Assembly (NCBI GenBank): GCA_902768335.1
Contig: CACXKR010000008.1
Coordinates: 1-45,090, forward strand
Source: an uncultured Erysipelotrichaceae bacterium
GTDB lineage: Bacteria > Bacillota_I > Bacilli_A > RFN20 > CAG-826
Length of the DNA: 45,090 nucleotides
Direction: 5' to 3'
Position numbers and translations under genes: made by a program. The stretch's first letter is position 1. Each line of letters starts with the position of its first letter. The notes under the pieces were generated by a model, which saw only the letters and a list, made by a program, of their open reading frames with translations, made no database searches and was not told where the DNA came from. Positions 1 through 8,044 of the stretch are shown piece by piece.

Positions 1-381
1 CTAAGACTTCGTATTCAAGTCTTTGATAGTAACGTATTCCTTTTTTGAACCAACTCCTTTCACTTGGTACCCTTTTTTTAATCGGGCTACCTCAACTTTC
101 AGCTTAAGATTCTCTAACTCAAGTTTTTCTTCTCTTGTCTTGTTTTTCTTACGCTGCAAACCACCATATGGATTACCTTTTCTTGGGCTTTTAGTTTTAC
201 CTGTTTTGCTTTTTAATCCAGCTATGCCGTTTTCTCGGTATTCTCTTCTCCATCTCTTTAAAACAGAACGATAAATATCGTATTTTTGAGCTGTTTGAAT
301 GCAACCATTTTGAAAGCTTTCCAAGACTATTTGCTCCTTTTCTTCGGCTGAACGCATCGTGTTCCTGGTTTTTTCTCGCAT
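1..381 (-). CDS. IS3-family transposase OrfA (helix-turn-helix protein)
   Basis: Small basic protein (126 aa from this start) with an N-terminal helix-turn-helix of the IS3 OrfA type (AEEKEQIVLESFQNG ... VLKRWRREY) that would bind the element's terminal repeats, followed by a Lys-rich C-terminal coiled segment (LELENLKLKVEVARLK) as in IS3/IS150 OrfA leucine zippers. I chose the ATG at 381 because AAAGGAGG (395-388) lies 6 bases before it; a further in-frame ATG at 399 lies upstream of that site. The stop codon is at 3-1. Near the end an A AAA AAG heptamer (46-40) sits exactly in the frame needed for -1 frameshifting into OrfB, which would lie left of the window. The family call is by motif pattern, not by a database hit. 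Confidence 0.8.
   Translation of the reverse strand: MREKTRNTMRSAEEKEQIVLESFQNGCIQTAQKYDIYRSVLKRWRREYRENGIAGLKSKTGKTKSPRKGNPYGGLQRKKNKTREEKLELENLKLKVEVARLKKGYQVKGVGSKKEYVTIKDLNTKS
40..46 (-). promoter_or_regulatory. Programmed -1 frameshift slippery heptamer A_AAA_AAG
   Basis: On the minus strand the zero-frame codons read TCA AAA AAG GAA, which gives the classical X XXY YYZ heptamer. After a -1 slip the reading frame (KKGIRYYQRLEYEVL) stays open through the window edge, as expected for an OrfAB fusion transposase of the IS3 family. The 3' stimulatory structure is not assessed. Confidence 0.65.
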
Positions 382-412
382 AGCAAACCTCCTTTCCAAT
401 AGAATAGCAAAG

Positions 413-450
413 AAAAAAGTGGATGGCTCTTTTTAGCCTTGTCCACTTTT
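413..450. terminator. Hairpin at the end of the IS element, terminator-like on both strands
   Basis: Nested inverted repeat: outer arms AAAAGTGGA / TCCACTTTT, inner arms GGCT / AGCC around an A/G loop. Read on the minus strand it is followed by T-rich sequence and lies just upstream of orfA, where IS elements often block incoming transcription. It probably also ends transcripts leaving folD on the minus strand. The true IS terminus (a TG...CA end) lies somewhere in about 440-462 and is not fixed here. Confidence 0.55.
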
Positions 451-464
451 ACCCTAGCACTTCA

Positions 465-1253
465 TTATGGTCTTTTTATTTTAAGAACGTTTTCCATTAA
501 AGCAAGACGCGTCAATAATCCGACACCTCCAGGAACTGGGGTTTGAAATTTAACTGGACGTTCTGGAAGGATATCTCCGTGAAGTCCGTTTTCATCACGA
601 TTGATTCCAACATCCACCAAAATTGCTGATGGTTTGAATTTAAACTTATCATCAATCAAGAACTTGCGGCCAACCGCCACGACGACGATATCGGCATTTT
701 CTAAGTAGCGATACATGTCTTCGAATGATGTTTTGGAGTGAAGCACAGTTACGTTGCAACTCTCTTTTAATAGGAGTTTTGCCATAGGTTTTCCTACAAT
801 ATTACTTCTTCCAATCACTACAGCATTTTTTCCTAAAAATTCTACTCCTTCGTGTTTTAAATAATTCATAATTCCTTGAGGAGTGCAGGGATTTAGCTTA
901 CTTAATGGATGGAAACCATCGACGTCTTTATCCGGGGATATCGCAAGTTTGATTGTTTCTTCATTAATTTGTTTTGGAAGAGGCATTTGGACAATAAAAC
1001 CATCCACAGCTTTATCGTTATTTAGTTTATCAATGAGTTTCAAGAGTTCAGCTTCGCTTGTTGAAATATCTAATTTGATAAGTTTCGCATTAATTCCTAG
1101 TTCAGCAGCATCTTTAAGTTTGCCGCGAACATAAGCATTGCTCGCATCATCTTCATTTAATTGGACAATAACAAAATTAGGTTTAACCTTCATTAAAGCT
1201 ATTTCAGTTTTAAGTTCTTCTTTTCGAGTTTTTATGTATTCTTTAATAGTCAT
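465..1253 (-). CDS. folD: Bifunctional methylenetetrahydrofolate dehydrogenase / methenyltetrahydrofolate cyclohydrolase FolD
   Basis: FolD interconverts 5,10-methylene-, 5,10-methenyl- and 10-formyl-tetrahydrofolate with NADP, feeding purine and formyl-Met synthesis. Visible signatures: catalytic YVRGK (Y41, K45), DGFIVQMPLP, the PCTP-GI loop, the NADP-binding segment GKNAVVIGRSNIVGKPMA and the PVPGGVG end. Length from the chosen start is 262 aa, slightly short of the usual 280-290. The frame is open upstream to 1394, but that extension has no FolD similarity. The ATG at 1253 starts MTIKEYIKTR and lies 6 bases after a TATAAT box (1265-1260), so translation is probably leaderless. Divergent from nrdG. 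Confidence 0.95.
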   Translation of the reverse strand: MTIKEYIKTRKEELKTEIALMKVKPNFVIVQLNEDDASNAYVRGKLKDAAELGINAKLIKLDISTSEAELLKLIDKLNNDKAVDGFIVQMPLPKQINEETIKLAISPDKDVDGFHPLSKLNPCTPQGIMNYLKHEGVEFLGKNAVVIGRSNIVGKPMAKLLLKESCNVTVLHSKTSFEDMYRYLENADIVVVAVGRKFLIDDKFKFKPSAILVDVGINRDENGLHGDILPERPVKFQTPVPGGVGLLTRLALMENVLKIKRP

Positions 1254-1268
1254 AAAAGCATTATAACA
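1254..1268 (-). promoter_or_regulatory. folD promoter, extended -10, leaderless spacing
   Basis: TGTTATAAT (1268-1260) is an extended -10 element. Only six bases separate it from the folD ATG, so the transcript should begin at or within one or two bases of the start codon. No Shine-Dalgarno sequence fits in that space. Confidence 0.7.
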
Positions 1269-1309
1269 AACAAATTGCCTCATTATATAGATTTTTCGAT
1301 AATTTAATT

Positions 1310-1321
1310 TATAATTAAAGC
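1310..1321 (+). promoter_or_regulatory. nrdG promoter, leaderless spacing
   Basis: TATAAT at 1310-1315, six bases, then the nrdG ATG at 1322. No convincing -35 box and no Shine-Dalgarno site. The spacing mirrors the folD promoter on the opposite strand about 45 bases away. Confidence 0.6.
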
Positions 1322-2008
1322 ATGGATTTCGTAGGAATAGATAAATTCTCGTTACTTGATTACGATGAAAATGTATCGGTTGTTTTATTCGCACCTATAT
1401 GTAATTATCGTTGTCCATTTTGCCATAACGGTGATTCAGTATTAGGAAGCCATTTTTCGATTCCTTTCGATGAGATACTATCCTTTTTAAAAACTAGAGT
1501 TGGTTTAATCGACGCTGTTGTCGTTTCAGGTGGAGAGCCAACCCTCATGGATGATGTCATTACAAAGATTGAAAAAATTAAAGAATTAGGCTTTAAAATT
1601 AAGCTTGATACAAATGGCACAAATCCTGATGTTTTAAGCGAATTACTCCGCAAAAACCTGATAAATTATATTGCAATGGATATTAAGAATAGCGAAAAAT
1701 TATATCCAGAAACAACTGGCGTTAAAAACCCTCAAATGGATAAAATTAAAGAATCTATTTCCATCATTATGAATTCCGGAATTGATTATGAGTTTAGAAC
1801 AACTTTGGTCGCTGAGTATCATTCCAAAGAATCAATTGAGGAAATGGGTGAACTTATTAAAGGCGCTAAAAAACTTTTCTTGCAGAAATTCGTAGACCGC
1901 GAAGGTGTAATTAAAAAAGGCCTCCACCCGGTTGAACAGGTTTGGGCCTTATCATATAAGGATATTTTAGCTAATTACGTATCTAACGTAGAGCTTAGAG
2001 GTTATTAA
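1322..2008 (+). CDS. nrdG: Anaerobic ribonucleotide reductase activating protein (radical SAM)
   Basis: Radical S-adenosylmethionine enzyme of 228 aa. The 4Fe-4S ligands are C27, C31 and C34 in CNYRCPFCHN, followed by the family's glycine-rich VVSGGEPTL and KLDTNGTNP segments. It should abstract hydrogen from the glycine of NrdD to make the glycyl radical. The length and sequence fit the NrdG2-like (TIGR02495-type) activases better than the short E. coli NrdG. It converges with the trxB-nrdD pair and overlaps the end of trxB by three bases, so the activase is on the opposite strand from its target, an unusual arrangement since the two are often co-transcribed. Start is 6 bases after TATAAT. 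Confidence 0.88.
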   Translation: MDFVGIDKFSLLDYDENVSVVLFAPICNYRCPFCHNGDSVLGSHFSIPFDEILSFLKTRVGLIDAVVVSGGEPTLMDDVITKIEKIKELGFKIKLDTNGTNPDVLSELLRKNLINYIAMDIKNSEKLYPETTGVKNPQMDKIKESISIIMNSGIDYEFRTTLVAEYHSKESIEEMGELIKGAKKLFLQKFVDREGVIKKGLHPVEQVWALSYKDILANYVSNVELRGY

Positions 2009-2904
2009 CCTAAATATTTAACTGCGCTTAACGCAGCAATCGCTCCATCATTGCACGCCGTAACAACTTGGCGTGTTTCTTTTTTTCTAGTGTCACCGCA
2101 TGCATAAACGCCTGGGGTTTTGGTGCACATGGCGTCGTTAGTGACAATATATCCTTTTTCTAAATCGACTAGATTAGCAAATTTTTCATTGTTAGGAATT
2201 TGTCCAATCGCCACAAAGACGTTATCGGTGCGATATTCGGTCTTCTCTTTAGTCTTAGTGTTTTCAAACACAAGACCTTCGAGTTTATCTTCACCTAAAT
2301 ATTGGACAAGATTCATGTTTTGCTTAACAATAATATTTTCTTTGCTTAATAATCTATTGATTAAGATCTTATCACCAAAGAATTTATCAAATAACGTGAA
2401 CATATGAACTTTGGTGCAGTAATTTGCTAATAGAAGCGCATATTGAAGCGCTGTATTTGCGTCTCCGATTAAATATACTTCTTTACCCTTATACATTGGT
2501 CCATCGCACACGGCACAGAAGCTAACGCCATTGCCAATGAGATTTTCTTCGTTAGGAAGATTCATTAAGCGATGTTTAACTCCGTTAGCAATAATTACGG
2601 CTCTAGATTCATATGTTCGATAGTTAGTGGTTACAACAAACTTGTCTTCTACTTTTTCAATCTTTAAAACATCTTCAAGTTCGAACTGAGCACCAAGATC
2701 GGTGATTTGTTCGAACATTCTGTCCGATAAATCTAGACCCGATATTTCTTTGATTGAAGGATAGTTTTCGACTCTAGGAGAGTTTGCGATTTGGCCACCA
2801 AAATTTTCCTTCTCTAGAATGAGAACGGATTTATTTGAGCGAAGCGCATATAGCGCCGCGCTCATTCCTGATGGTCCACCACCAACGATGATTATATCAA
2901 CCAT
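2005..2904 (-). CDS. trxB: Thioredoxin reductase
   Basis: NADPH-dependent flavoprotein, 299 aa, with FAD-binding IVGGGPSGMSAALYA near the N-terminus, the redox-active CAVC (C130, C133), a second Rossmann motif (YLIGDANTALQYA, with a degenerate NADPH loop compared with GGGDSA) and the C-terminal GVYACGD FAD motif. It follows nrdD with one base between them (TAA, T, ATG) and has only a weak ribosome site, so translation is probably coupled to nrdD. Because NrdD carries a fused CPNC redoxin domain, a reasonable inference is that TrxB recharges that domain to supply electrons for anaerobic nucleotide reduction. The usual soluble thioredoxin is not in this window. Confidence 0.92.
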   Translation of the reverse strand: MVDIIIVGGGPSGMSAALYALRSNKSVLILEKENFGGQIANSPRVENYPSIKEISGLDLSDRMFEQITDLGAQFELEDVLKIEKVEDKFVVTTNYRTYESRAVIIANGVKHRLMNLPNEENLIGNGVSFCAVCDGPMYKGKEVYLIGDANTALQYALLLANYCTKVHMFTLFDKFFGDKILINRLLSKENIIVKQNMNLVQYLGEDKLEGLVFENTKTKEKTEYRTDNVFVAIGQIPNNEKFANLVDLEKGYIVTNDAMCTKTPGVYACGDTRKKETRQVVTACNDGAIAALSAVKYLG

Positions 2905-2905
2905 A

Positions 2906-5287
2906 TTAGTTTACTCTTTCGATAAATCCTTTAATGTTAGAAGCGTTTTCAAAGACATCGATTCCATTACCATTTGGAACAAGTAATGTTGGAGCCTTTT
3001 TAACGTTATATTTCTTAGTTAATTCGACATTTTCTTCAGCATCGATGACTTCATATTTAATATTTGCTTTGTCTAGAAGCATTTTGGCCATCTTGCAGTT
3101 TGGACAAGTTTTGGTAGCAAATAACAAGATTTTATTAAGTTTTTCACTGGAGTTTTCTTCAGCGGTTGGTTGTTCGTTTTCGATTGCACAGCCGTTTGCA
3201 TCATGAGTTAAATGAGAATTCTTGATGTCGTAAACTTTACGATTCTTGAATTCTTCGGTCTTGCCATCGTTCCAGTTTTGGACAGGACGATAATAACCAG
3301 TGATTCTAGAATACACTTCAGTTCTTTGACCGCATTTTGGACAAACGTATTGTTCGCCTTCAAGATAACCATGTTCCTTACAGATTGAATATGTTGGGGA
3401 CATTGTGTAATAAGGAATGTGATAATTTTCAGCGATCTTACGAACAAGATTCATACAAGATTTGTATGATGGGAGTTTTTGTCCTAAGAAAGCGTGGAAG
3501 ACTGTTCCTGATGTGTAAAGAGTCTGTAATTCATCTTGTATATCAAGCGCTTTGAAGATATCTTCGGTATAACCAACCGGTAAGTGTGAAGAGTTGGTGT
3601 AATATGGAGTCTTACCATTTTCACTTGCAGTGATGATGTCTGGATATTTCTTCTTATCATGTTTGGCTAAACGATAAGCGGTTGATTCAGCTGGAGTGGC
3701 TTCAAGGTTATAGAGATCTCCATAGAGTTCTTGATAATCAGAGAGTCTATTTCTCATGTGATTGAGAACATCTTTAGCGAATTCAACGGCTTCTGGATTA
3801 GTTAAATCTTTTCTTAACCATCTAGCATTTAAGCAAGCTTCGTTCATACCGACTAAACCGATTGTGGAGAAGTGGTTGTTAAAGGTGCCTAAATAACGTT
3901 TGGTGTATGGATATAAACCAGCTTCAAGTAAAGTGGTAATTGTGTTACGTTTAACTTTTAAAGAACGTGCAGAGATATCCATGATTTTATCTAATCTAGA
4001 ATAGAAATCTTTTTCATCGGTTGCTAAATAAGCAAGTCTTGGTAAGTTGATGGTGACGACACCGACGGAACCGGTTGATTCACCACTACCAAAGAAACCG
4101 CCTGATTTCTTACGAAGTTCTCTTAAGTCAAGGCGTAGACGGCAGCACATACTTCTAACATCGCTTGGTTCCATATCGGAATTGATGTAGTTAGAGAAAT
4201 ATGGAGTTCCGTATTTAGCGGTCATTGTGAATAACAATTTATTGTTTTCAGTTTCAGACCAATCAAATGTTTTTGTGATGGAATAGGTTGGAATTGGATA
4301 TTGGAATCCACGACCATTAGCGTCACCTTCGATCATAATTTCAATAAAGGCCTTGTTGACCATCGCCATTTCTTCGACACAATCTTTGTATTTAAATGGC
4401 ATTTCTTTGCCACCAACAATACAGTTGAGTTCAGCCATATCGTTTGGAACAACCCAGTCTAAAGTGATGTTGGTGAATGGTGCTTGAGTACCCCATCTAG
4501 ATGGAGTGTTAACGCCATAGATAAAGGATTGAATGCATTGTTTGACTTGTTTGTAGTCTAGGTTATCAGCTTTAACAAATGGTGCTAAATATGTATCGAA
4601 CGAGGAGAAGGCTTGTGCTCCTGCCCATTCATTTTGCATGATACCTAAGAAGTTAACCATCTGGTTACAAAGTGTTGATAAGTGAGCAGCTGGAGCAGAT
4701 GTAATCTTGCCAGTAACACCACCTAAACCTTCAGTAATAAGCTGTTTTAAGGACCATCCTGCACAATAACCGGTAAGCATCGATAAATCATGAATGTGAA
4801 TATCAGCGTTGCGATGTGCATCAGCGATTTCCTTATCATAGATTTCGCTTAACCAATAGTTTGCGGTGACAGCACCTGAGTTGGAAAGAATTAATCCGCC
4901 AACAGAATATGTAACAGTTGAGTTTTCTTTAACTCTCCAGTCATTGATCTTTAAGTAGTTATTAATAACATTCTTATAGTCAATGTTGGTTTCTTTAATT
5001 TGTCTTAAGTTTTCATGTTGTTTACGATACACCATGTAGCTCTTGGCAACATCAATGTAACCGGCTTGAATTAAGACAACTTCAACTGAGTCTTGAATGT
5101 CTTCGACTGAAATTTCTTCATCTTTAATCTTTTTATTGAAATCCGCAGTCACGCGTAACGCGAGCATTTCAATAATGTCTTTAGTGTAGAACTTGTGTTC
5201 TGCCATAAAGGCTTTTTCGATAGCAGAGCTGATTTTACCAATGTTAAATTCTTCTCTGGAATCGTCTCTTTTGATTACTCTAATCAT
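2906..5287 (-). CDS. nrdD: Anaerobic (class III) ribonucleoside-triphosphate reductase with C-terminal redoxin domain
   Basis: Converts NTPs to dNTPs using a glycyl radical. Domain order in 793 aa: ATP-cone (about 1-92, MIRVIKRDDSREEF), the catalytic barrel, a four-cysteine zinc site (CKEHGYLEGEQYVCPKCG), the glycyl radical motif RITGYY (Gly about 664), an acidic/polar linker (about 695-718) and a thioredoxin/glutaredoxin-like domain (about 720-793) with CPNC (about C728 and C731) and the cis-Pro segment KAPTLLV. Ordinary NrdD ends soon after the radical loop, so the last 70 or so residues are an added domain. AAAGGAGA precedes the ATG. First gene of an operon with trxB; a structured leader lies upstream. 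Exact radical Cys assignment not attempted. Confidence 0.95.
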   Translation of the reverse strand: MIRVIKRDDSREEFNIGKISSAIEKAFMAEHKFYTKDIIEMLALRVTADFNKKIKDEEISVEDIQDSVEVVLIQAGYIDVAKSYMVYRKQHENLRQIKETNIDYKNVINNYLKINDWRVKENSTVTYSVGGLILSNSGAVTANYWLSEIYDKEIADAHRNADIHIHDLSMLTGYCAGWSLKQLITEGLGGVTGKITSAPAAHLSTLCNQMVNFLGIMQNEWAGAQAFSSFDTYLAPFVKADNLDYKQVKQCIQSFIYGVNTPSRWGTQAPFTNITLDWVVPNDMAELNCIVGGKEMPFKYKDCVEEMAMVNKAFIEIMIEGDANGRGFQYPIPTYSITKTFDWSETENNKLLFTMTAKYGTPYFSNYINSDMEPSDVRSMCCRLRLDLRELRKKSGGFFGSGESTGSVGVVTINLPRLAYLATDEKDFYSRLDKIMDISARSLKVKRNTITTLLEAGLYPYTKRYLGTFNNHFSTIGLVGMNEACLNARWLRKDLTNPEAVEFAKDVLNHMRNRLSDYQELYGDLYNLEATPAESTAYRLAKHDKKKYPDIITASENGKTPYYTNSSHLPVGYTEDIFKALDIQDELQTLYTSGTVFHAFLGQKLPSYKSCMNLVRKIAENYHIPYYTMSPTYSICKEHGYLEGEQYVCPKCGQRTEVYSRITGYYRPVQNWNDGKTEEFKNRKVYDIKNSHLTHDANGCAIENEQPTAEENSSEKLNKILLFATKTCPNCKMAKMLLDKANIKYEVIDAEENVELTKKYNVKKAPTLLVPNGNGIDVFENASNIKGFIERVN

Positions 5288-5376
5288 ATATTTCTCCTTT
5301 TAAGCGTTTTTAAAATATACTCTGCACGCAGAGTATTCCGGAATTATTTCACCTTCCGCTTGGTGAATACATTATA
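5288..5376 (-). promoter_or_regulatory. nrdD promoter and structured 5' leader
   Basis: TATAAT at 5376-5371 predicts transcription from about 5364. The leader of about 77 bases would start with a hairpin TTCACC - 8 nt - GGTGAA, then the palindrome ATTCCGGAAT (5344-5335), which partly overlaps a second strong hairpin ATACTCTGC - GT - GCAGAGTAT (5336-5317). The ribosome site AAAGGAGA follows. I do not recognise a known riboswitch or an NrdR box; it could be an operator pair or an RNA regulator. Confidence 0.5.
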
Positions 5377-5503
5377 TATAAATATGTTTAGAAATTTAAT
5401 GAAAAAAAATAAAAAGTCATACACTGTACAACTTTTCAATGATTTTTAATGATTTAATCGTATTTTTTATTTTGGATTGAGAAACAAAGAAAATTTGAAT
5501 TAC
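5377..5503. other. AT-rich intergenic stretch upstream of the nrdD promoter
   Basis: Holds A/T-rich DNA that may include a weak -35 region for nrdD (TTAAAT near 5399-5394) and a short tandem AATGATTT repeat around 5437-5455. I see no gene or RNA in it. Confidence 0.4.
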
Positions 5504-5525
5504 TGAATGTCTTTAAAGACATTCA
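5504..5525. terminator. 22-bp perfect palindrome behind the MazG-like gene
   Basis: TGAATGTCTTT / AAAGACATTCA, a perfect inverted repeat, lies 5 bases beyond the stop of the minus-strand dCTPase-like gene. It may be its terminator (loop TTTAAA), though the following T-tract is weak; an operator is the alternative. Confidence 0.45.
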
Positions 5526-5530
5526 TATTT

Positions 5531-5848
5531 TCACTCATTATACTTTTTATCGAGGGATTTAAACTTGTCTACTGGGTACTTTTTTTCGTTTTGTTCCATC
5601 TTTTTATTGACGATTTCATCAACATCTAAGCATAGCTTATCCATCAAATTTTGGCAATTTACGATAACATCTGCTAATTCTTCCTTCACATGTTCAACGT
5701 CAAATTTGTCATCATCCCACTGGAAACATTCAAGTAGTTCTGTAGCCTCTATAACGATTGTTTTCGCTAAGTTTGCGGGTGTGTGATATTTATCCCAATC
5801 ACGATCGCTAGAGAAATGTCTGATTCTATCAATTGTTTGTTGTTTCAT
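5531..5848 (-). CDS. MazG-like / dCTP pyrophosphatase family nucleotide pyrophosphohydrolase
   Basis: Short all-alpha NTP pyrophosphohydrolase of 105 aa. The metal-binding pattern is visible as E37-LL-E40 in EATELLECFQW and E57-LA-D60 in EELADVIVNC, followed by K..NE.KYPV typical of DCTPP1 (RS21-C6)-like enzymes. It should hydrolyse a dNTP (often dCTP or modified forms) to the monophosphate and pyrophosphate, sanitising the nucleotide pool; the precise substrate cannot be read from sequence. The start overlaps the end of the preceding membrane-protein gene by 20 bases, with an AGAGG site about 10 bases upstream, so the two genes are co-transcribed. Confidence 0.85.
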   Translation of the reverse strand: MKQQTIDRIRHFSSDRDWDKYHTPANLAKTIVIEATELLECFQWDDDKFDVEHVKEELADVIVNCQNLMDKLCLDVDEIVNKKMEQNEKKYPVDKFKSLDKKYNE

Positions 5849-7940
5849 TTTGTTTAAACCTCTTTGGAGTAATTAAAGTAAAGAACTTTTCTTGAAGTGT
5901 CTGAGAATCTTTTTCATTTGAAACTTCGATATATTTTGCTTGATGTTTATGAACTAAATCACAAAGTTTATCTAATAGATAACTTATGATACCAGCTTTA
6001 TCTTTAAAATATTTGAACACAGAAAAGATAGTGAATTCAGCTAGACATGTAGCGATTAGCAATATTCCGGCGAGTCCGTGACCGAAACCGCCCACGAGCA
6101 AATAATAAATGTAAATGAAACCACCAAAGACAATAACGAATCCATAATAAGGGGCGACAACATCTAATAAAAATTTTGTGAATTTGGTTTTTCGATCAGA
6201 AATTAGTTGGGCGACAATAGGGGCGACAACAAATAATGAAGCTACAACGATAATTGAAACCACAAACGGAAGATTGTCTTTAAGGGCTTCTCCATATAAT
6301 AATGGCGTAATTACACACAAAATGACAGTAGCTGGTGCTAAGAAGAAATAAAGAGATTTTGCAATCAAAGCTGACTTATTGACATCTTTGAATTTTGTAG
6401 TGTTTTGTCCGTAATTTGCAAGGAAAACGCGATTATCACTTGGGTGTTTTTCGTGATGATAAAGGCTGAGAATAATGGTTGTCGCAAAAATTGTAAATAG
6501 AAGCGAATCAATATAAACGGGACCAAGGAAGAAAAGGGTCGTTCCTTCAGTGAGACCTTCAAGAATTGCGCCTAAAAGGAACGAAAGGCAAATGATGACT
6601 GTCTTTTTGTGTCTTTTGAAAACTCTAGTCGCGGCAAAGACAACATACAAAATCAGCATTGCCTCTATTACAAGAGTAGCAATTCCGCCCGTACCCATAA
6701 TTTGATAATAGAAGCTGTGTGGCGAATCAGTCATATGAGCACTATCGATTGGAAGCTTCGTAATTGATGTTGCACTCCAAGCAATTAAACCACTATTAAT
6801 GGAAATATTTTCCATGCCTCTAAAGAGGTAATTAAATAAGCCATACCCTGATCCAAAGGCCCAATAACCATTGTTAAGTAAAATGATGACTTTGTCATAT
6901 TGACGATGTCTTCCACTTAAGTGCGTAACATTTCCAAAAGCTTTTATGAAGAATGAATCGAAAATGTTCTCAACAGATTCAAATGTTAAAGTCATGAAAT
7001 CATTATTGAAATAGTAAACCAAATATAACGAGACGGCTGTTGCAATCAGTACAAGCACCACTCCTATGATGATAAGGCTCGATAAAATGTGCTTTTTAAA
7101 ACGCATACACAAGCAAGTGATAAAATAAACAATTACTACAATGACACAAATCATTGTTTTGGTCTTGGAAGTGGCCACTAAAGCAAAGGCGGTAAATATA
7201 ACTGGAAATGGTAAGAACCACCACTTTCCGTTTAAATGATGCAAATAAATCGAAGCAAAAACACCAAACATCATCGCAGCGCCAAAGCTATTCTTATTTC
7301 CGAGGAAACCTTGAATCTTAACCGACAATGAAAAGTCTTTGTTTGGAACCACTTGGAAAAACTTAATGTATTCACTAATCTCTGTGGAAAGTGAAACGGC
7401 GATTAACACGACGTTAAAAATCAAAATAAGATGCATTAACCATTCGAGTTGGCGAGTATATCTAATCTTTCGTGGTAATACATATATGAGCAAATACGCT
7501 AAATATAAAGCAGCAAAACTAACGAGAATAAACAATCCTCTTTGTTCAGCATTTAAATTCATTACCGCATTCTTATAGTAAAGCAATTCTGCATCATCAC
7601 CACTTAATGGGCCATAGACCGGCACCAAAATTTCAAGTTTAGATGGAAATGTTAAAATTATAATAGTGCTTATTAAGAATAAGCAAGACAGCAATATAAT
7701 AAGCGGAATGTGAAGTTTTAATTGGCCTCTTTTGTACTCGGCATAAATATACCAAGCACTTAAGAAAAGAAGGACGCTAAAAGCTATTAAATATTCTGGG
7801 AATAGAAGTTCGCGATATATAGCGAAATTAACCCCTGCAGAATTTGGTTCAAAAACAATTATTCTTTGAACGATATATATAGCGACTATGATAATCGCAT
7901 ATAGTAATAGGTTTGAAATCGCACTTCTTTTCGTGAGCAT
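5829..7940 (-). CDS. Polytopic membrane protein of the O-antigen ligase / Wzy superfamily
   Basis: 703 aa with about 15 or more hydrophobic segments. The family landmark is the periplasm-facing loop ending HMTDSPHSFYYQIMGTGGIATLVIEA, the histidine-plus-glycine pattern of WaaL/Wzy proteins; GNKNSFGAAMMFG earlier also matches the family. It probably polymerises or ligates a lipid-linked glycan at the outer face of the membrane. It is longer than usual (400-500 aa): the last 200 residues add further membrane spans (around SLYFFLAPATVILC and beyond) and a charged tail of unknown role. A TAAAAT box (7954-7949) ends 8 bases before the ATG, with no Shine-Dalgarno site. Which glycan it handles is not known, but glycosyltransferases and a flippase lie at 30-35 kb. 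Confidence 0.75.
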   Translation of the reverse strand: MLTKRSAISNLLLYAIIIVAIYIVQRIIVFEPNSAGVNFAIYRELLFPEYLIAFSVLLFLSAWYIYAEYKRGQLKLHIPLIILLSCLFLISTIIILTFPSKLEILVPVYGPLSGDDAELLYYKNAVMNLNAEQRGLFILVSFAALYLAYLLIYVLPRKIRYTRQLEWLMHLILIFNVVLIAVSLSTEISEYIKFFQVVPNKDFSLSVKIQGFLGNKNSFGAAMMFGVFASIYLHHLNGKWWFLPFPVIFTAFALVATSKTKTMICVIVVIVYFITCLCMRFKKHILSSLIIIGVVLVLIATAVSLYLVYYFNNDFMTLTFESVENIFDSFFIKAFGNVTHLSGRHRQYDKVIILLNNGYWAFGSGYGLFNYLFRGMENISINSGLIAWSATSITKLPIDSAHMTDSPHSFYYQIMGTGGIATLVIEAMLILYVVFAATRVFKRHKKTVIICLSFLLGAILEGLTEGTTLFFLGPVYIDSLLFTIFATTIILSLYHHEKHPSDNRVFLANYGQNTTKFKDVNKSALIAKSLYFFLAPATVILCVITPLLYGEALKDNLPFVVSIIVVASLFVVAPIVAQLISDRKTKFTKFLLDVVAPYYGFVIVFGGFIYIYYLLVGGFGHGLAGILLIATCLAEFTIFSVFKYFKDKAGIISYLLDKLCDLVHKHQAKYIEVSNEKDSQTLQEKFFTLITPKRFKQNETTNN

Positions 7941-8005
7941 TGATAGAAATTTTATTACATGTGCGAGCGTAATGCAAAAGTTATCTCAACCAAACATTGT
8001 TAAAA

Positions 8006-8036
8006 TGTTATGATATAAATAGCAAATTAAAAGGAT
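8006..8036 (+). promoter_or_regulatory. Promoter and ribosome site of the phosphohexomutase gene
   Basis: Extended -10 TGTTATGAT (8006-8014), then a short leader and AAAAGGAT (8029-8036) 8 bases before the ATG at 8045: a conventional, leadered gene start. Confidence 0.55.
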
Positions 8037-8044
8037 AGATTTTT

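Noticed and set aside
465-1394. Longer folD start at 1394
   Set aside because: The extra 47 residues have no FolD similarity, overlap nrdG head-on and cross both promoters.
2005-2008. Frameshift or gene fusion between nrdG and trxB
   Set aside because: The genes are convergent and share only their overlapping stop codons.
3208-3447. Open frame inside nrdD (79 aa)
   Set aside because: Shadow of nrdD in another frame on the same strand; no ribosome site and no protein-like pattern. nrdD itself has all family motifs here.
5288-5530. NrdR boxes or a cobalamin riboswitch upstream of nrdD
   Set aside because: I could not find the paired NrdR consensus or the B12-box blocks; the palindromes seen have other sequences.
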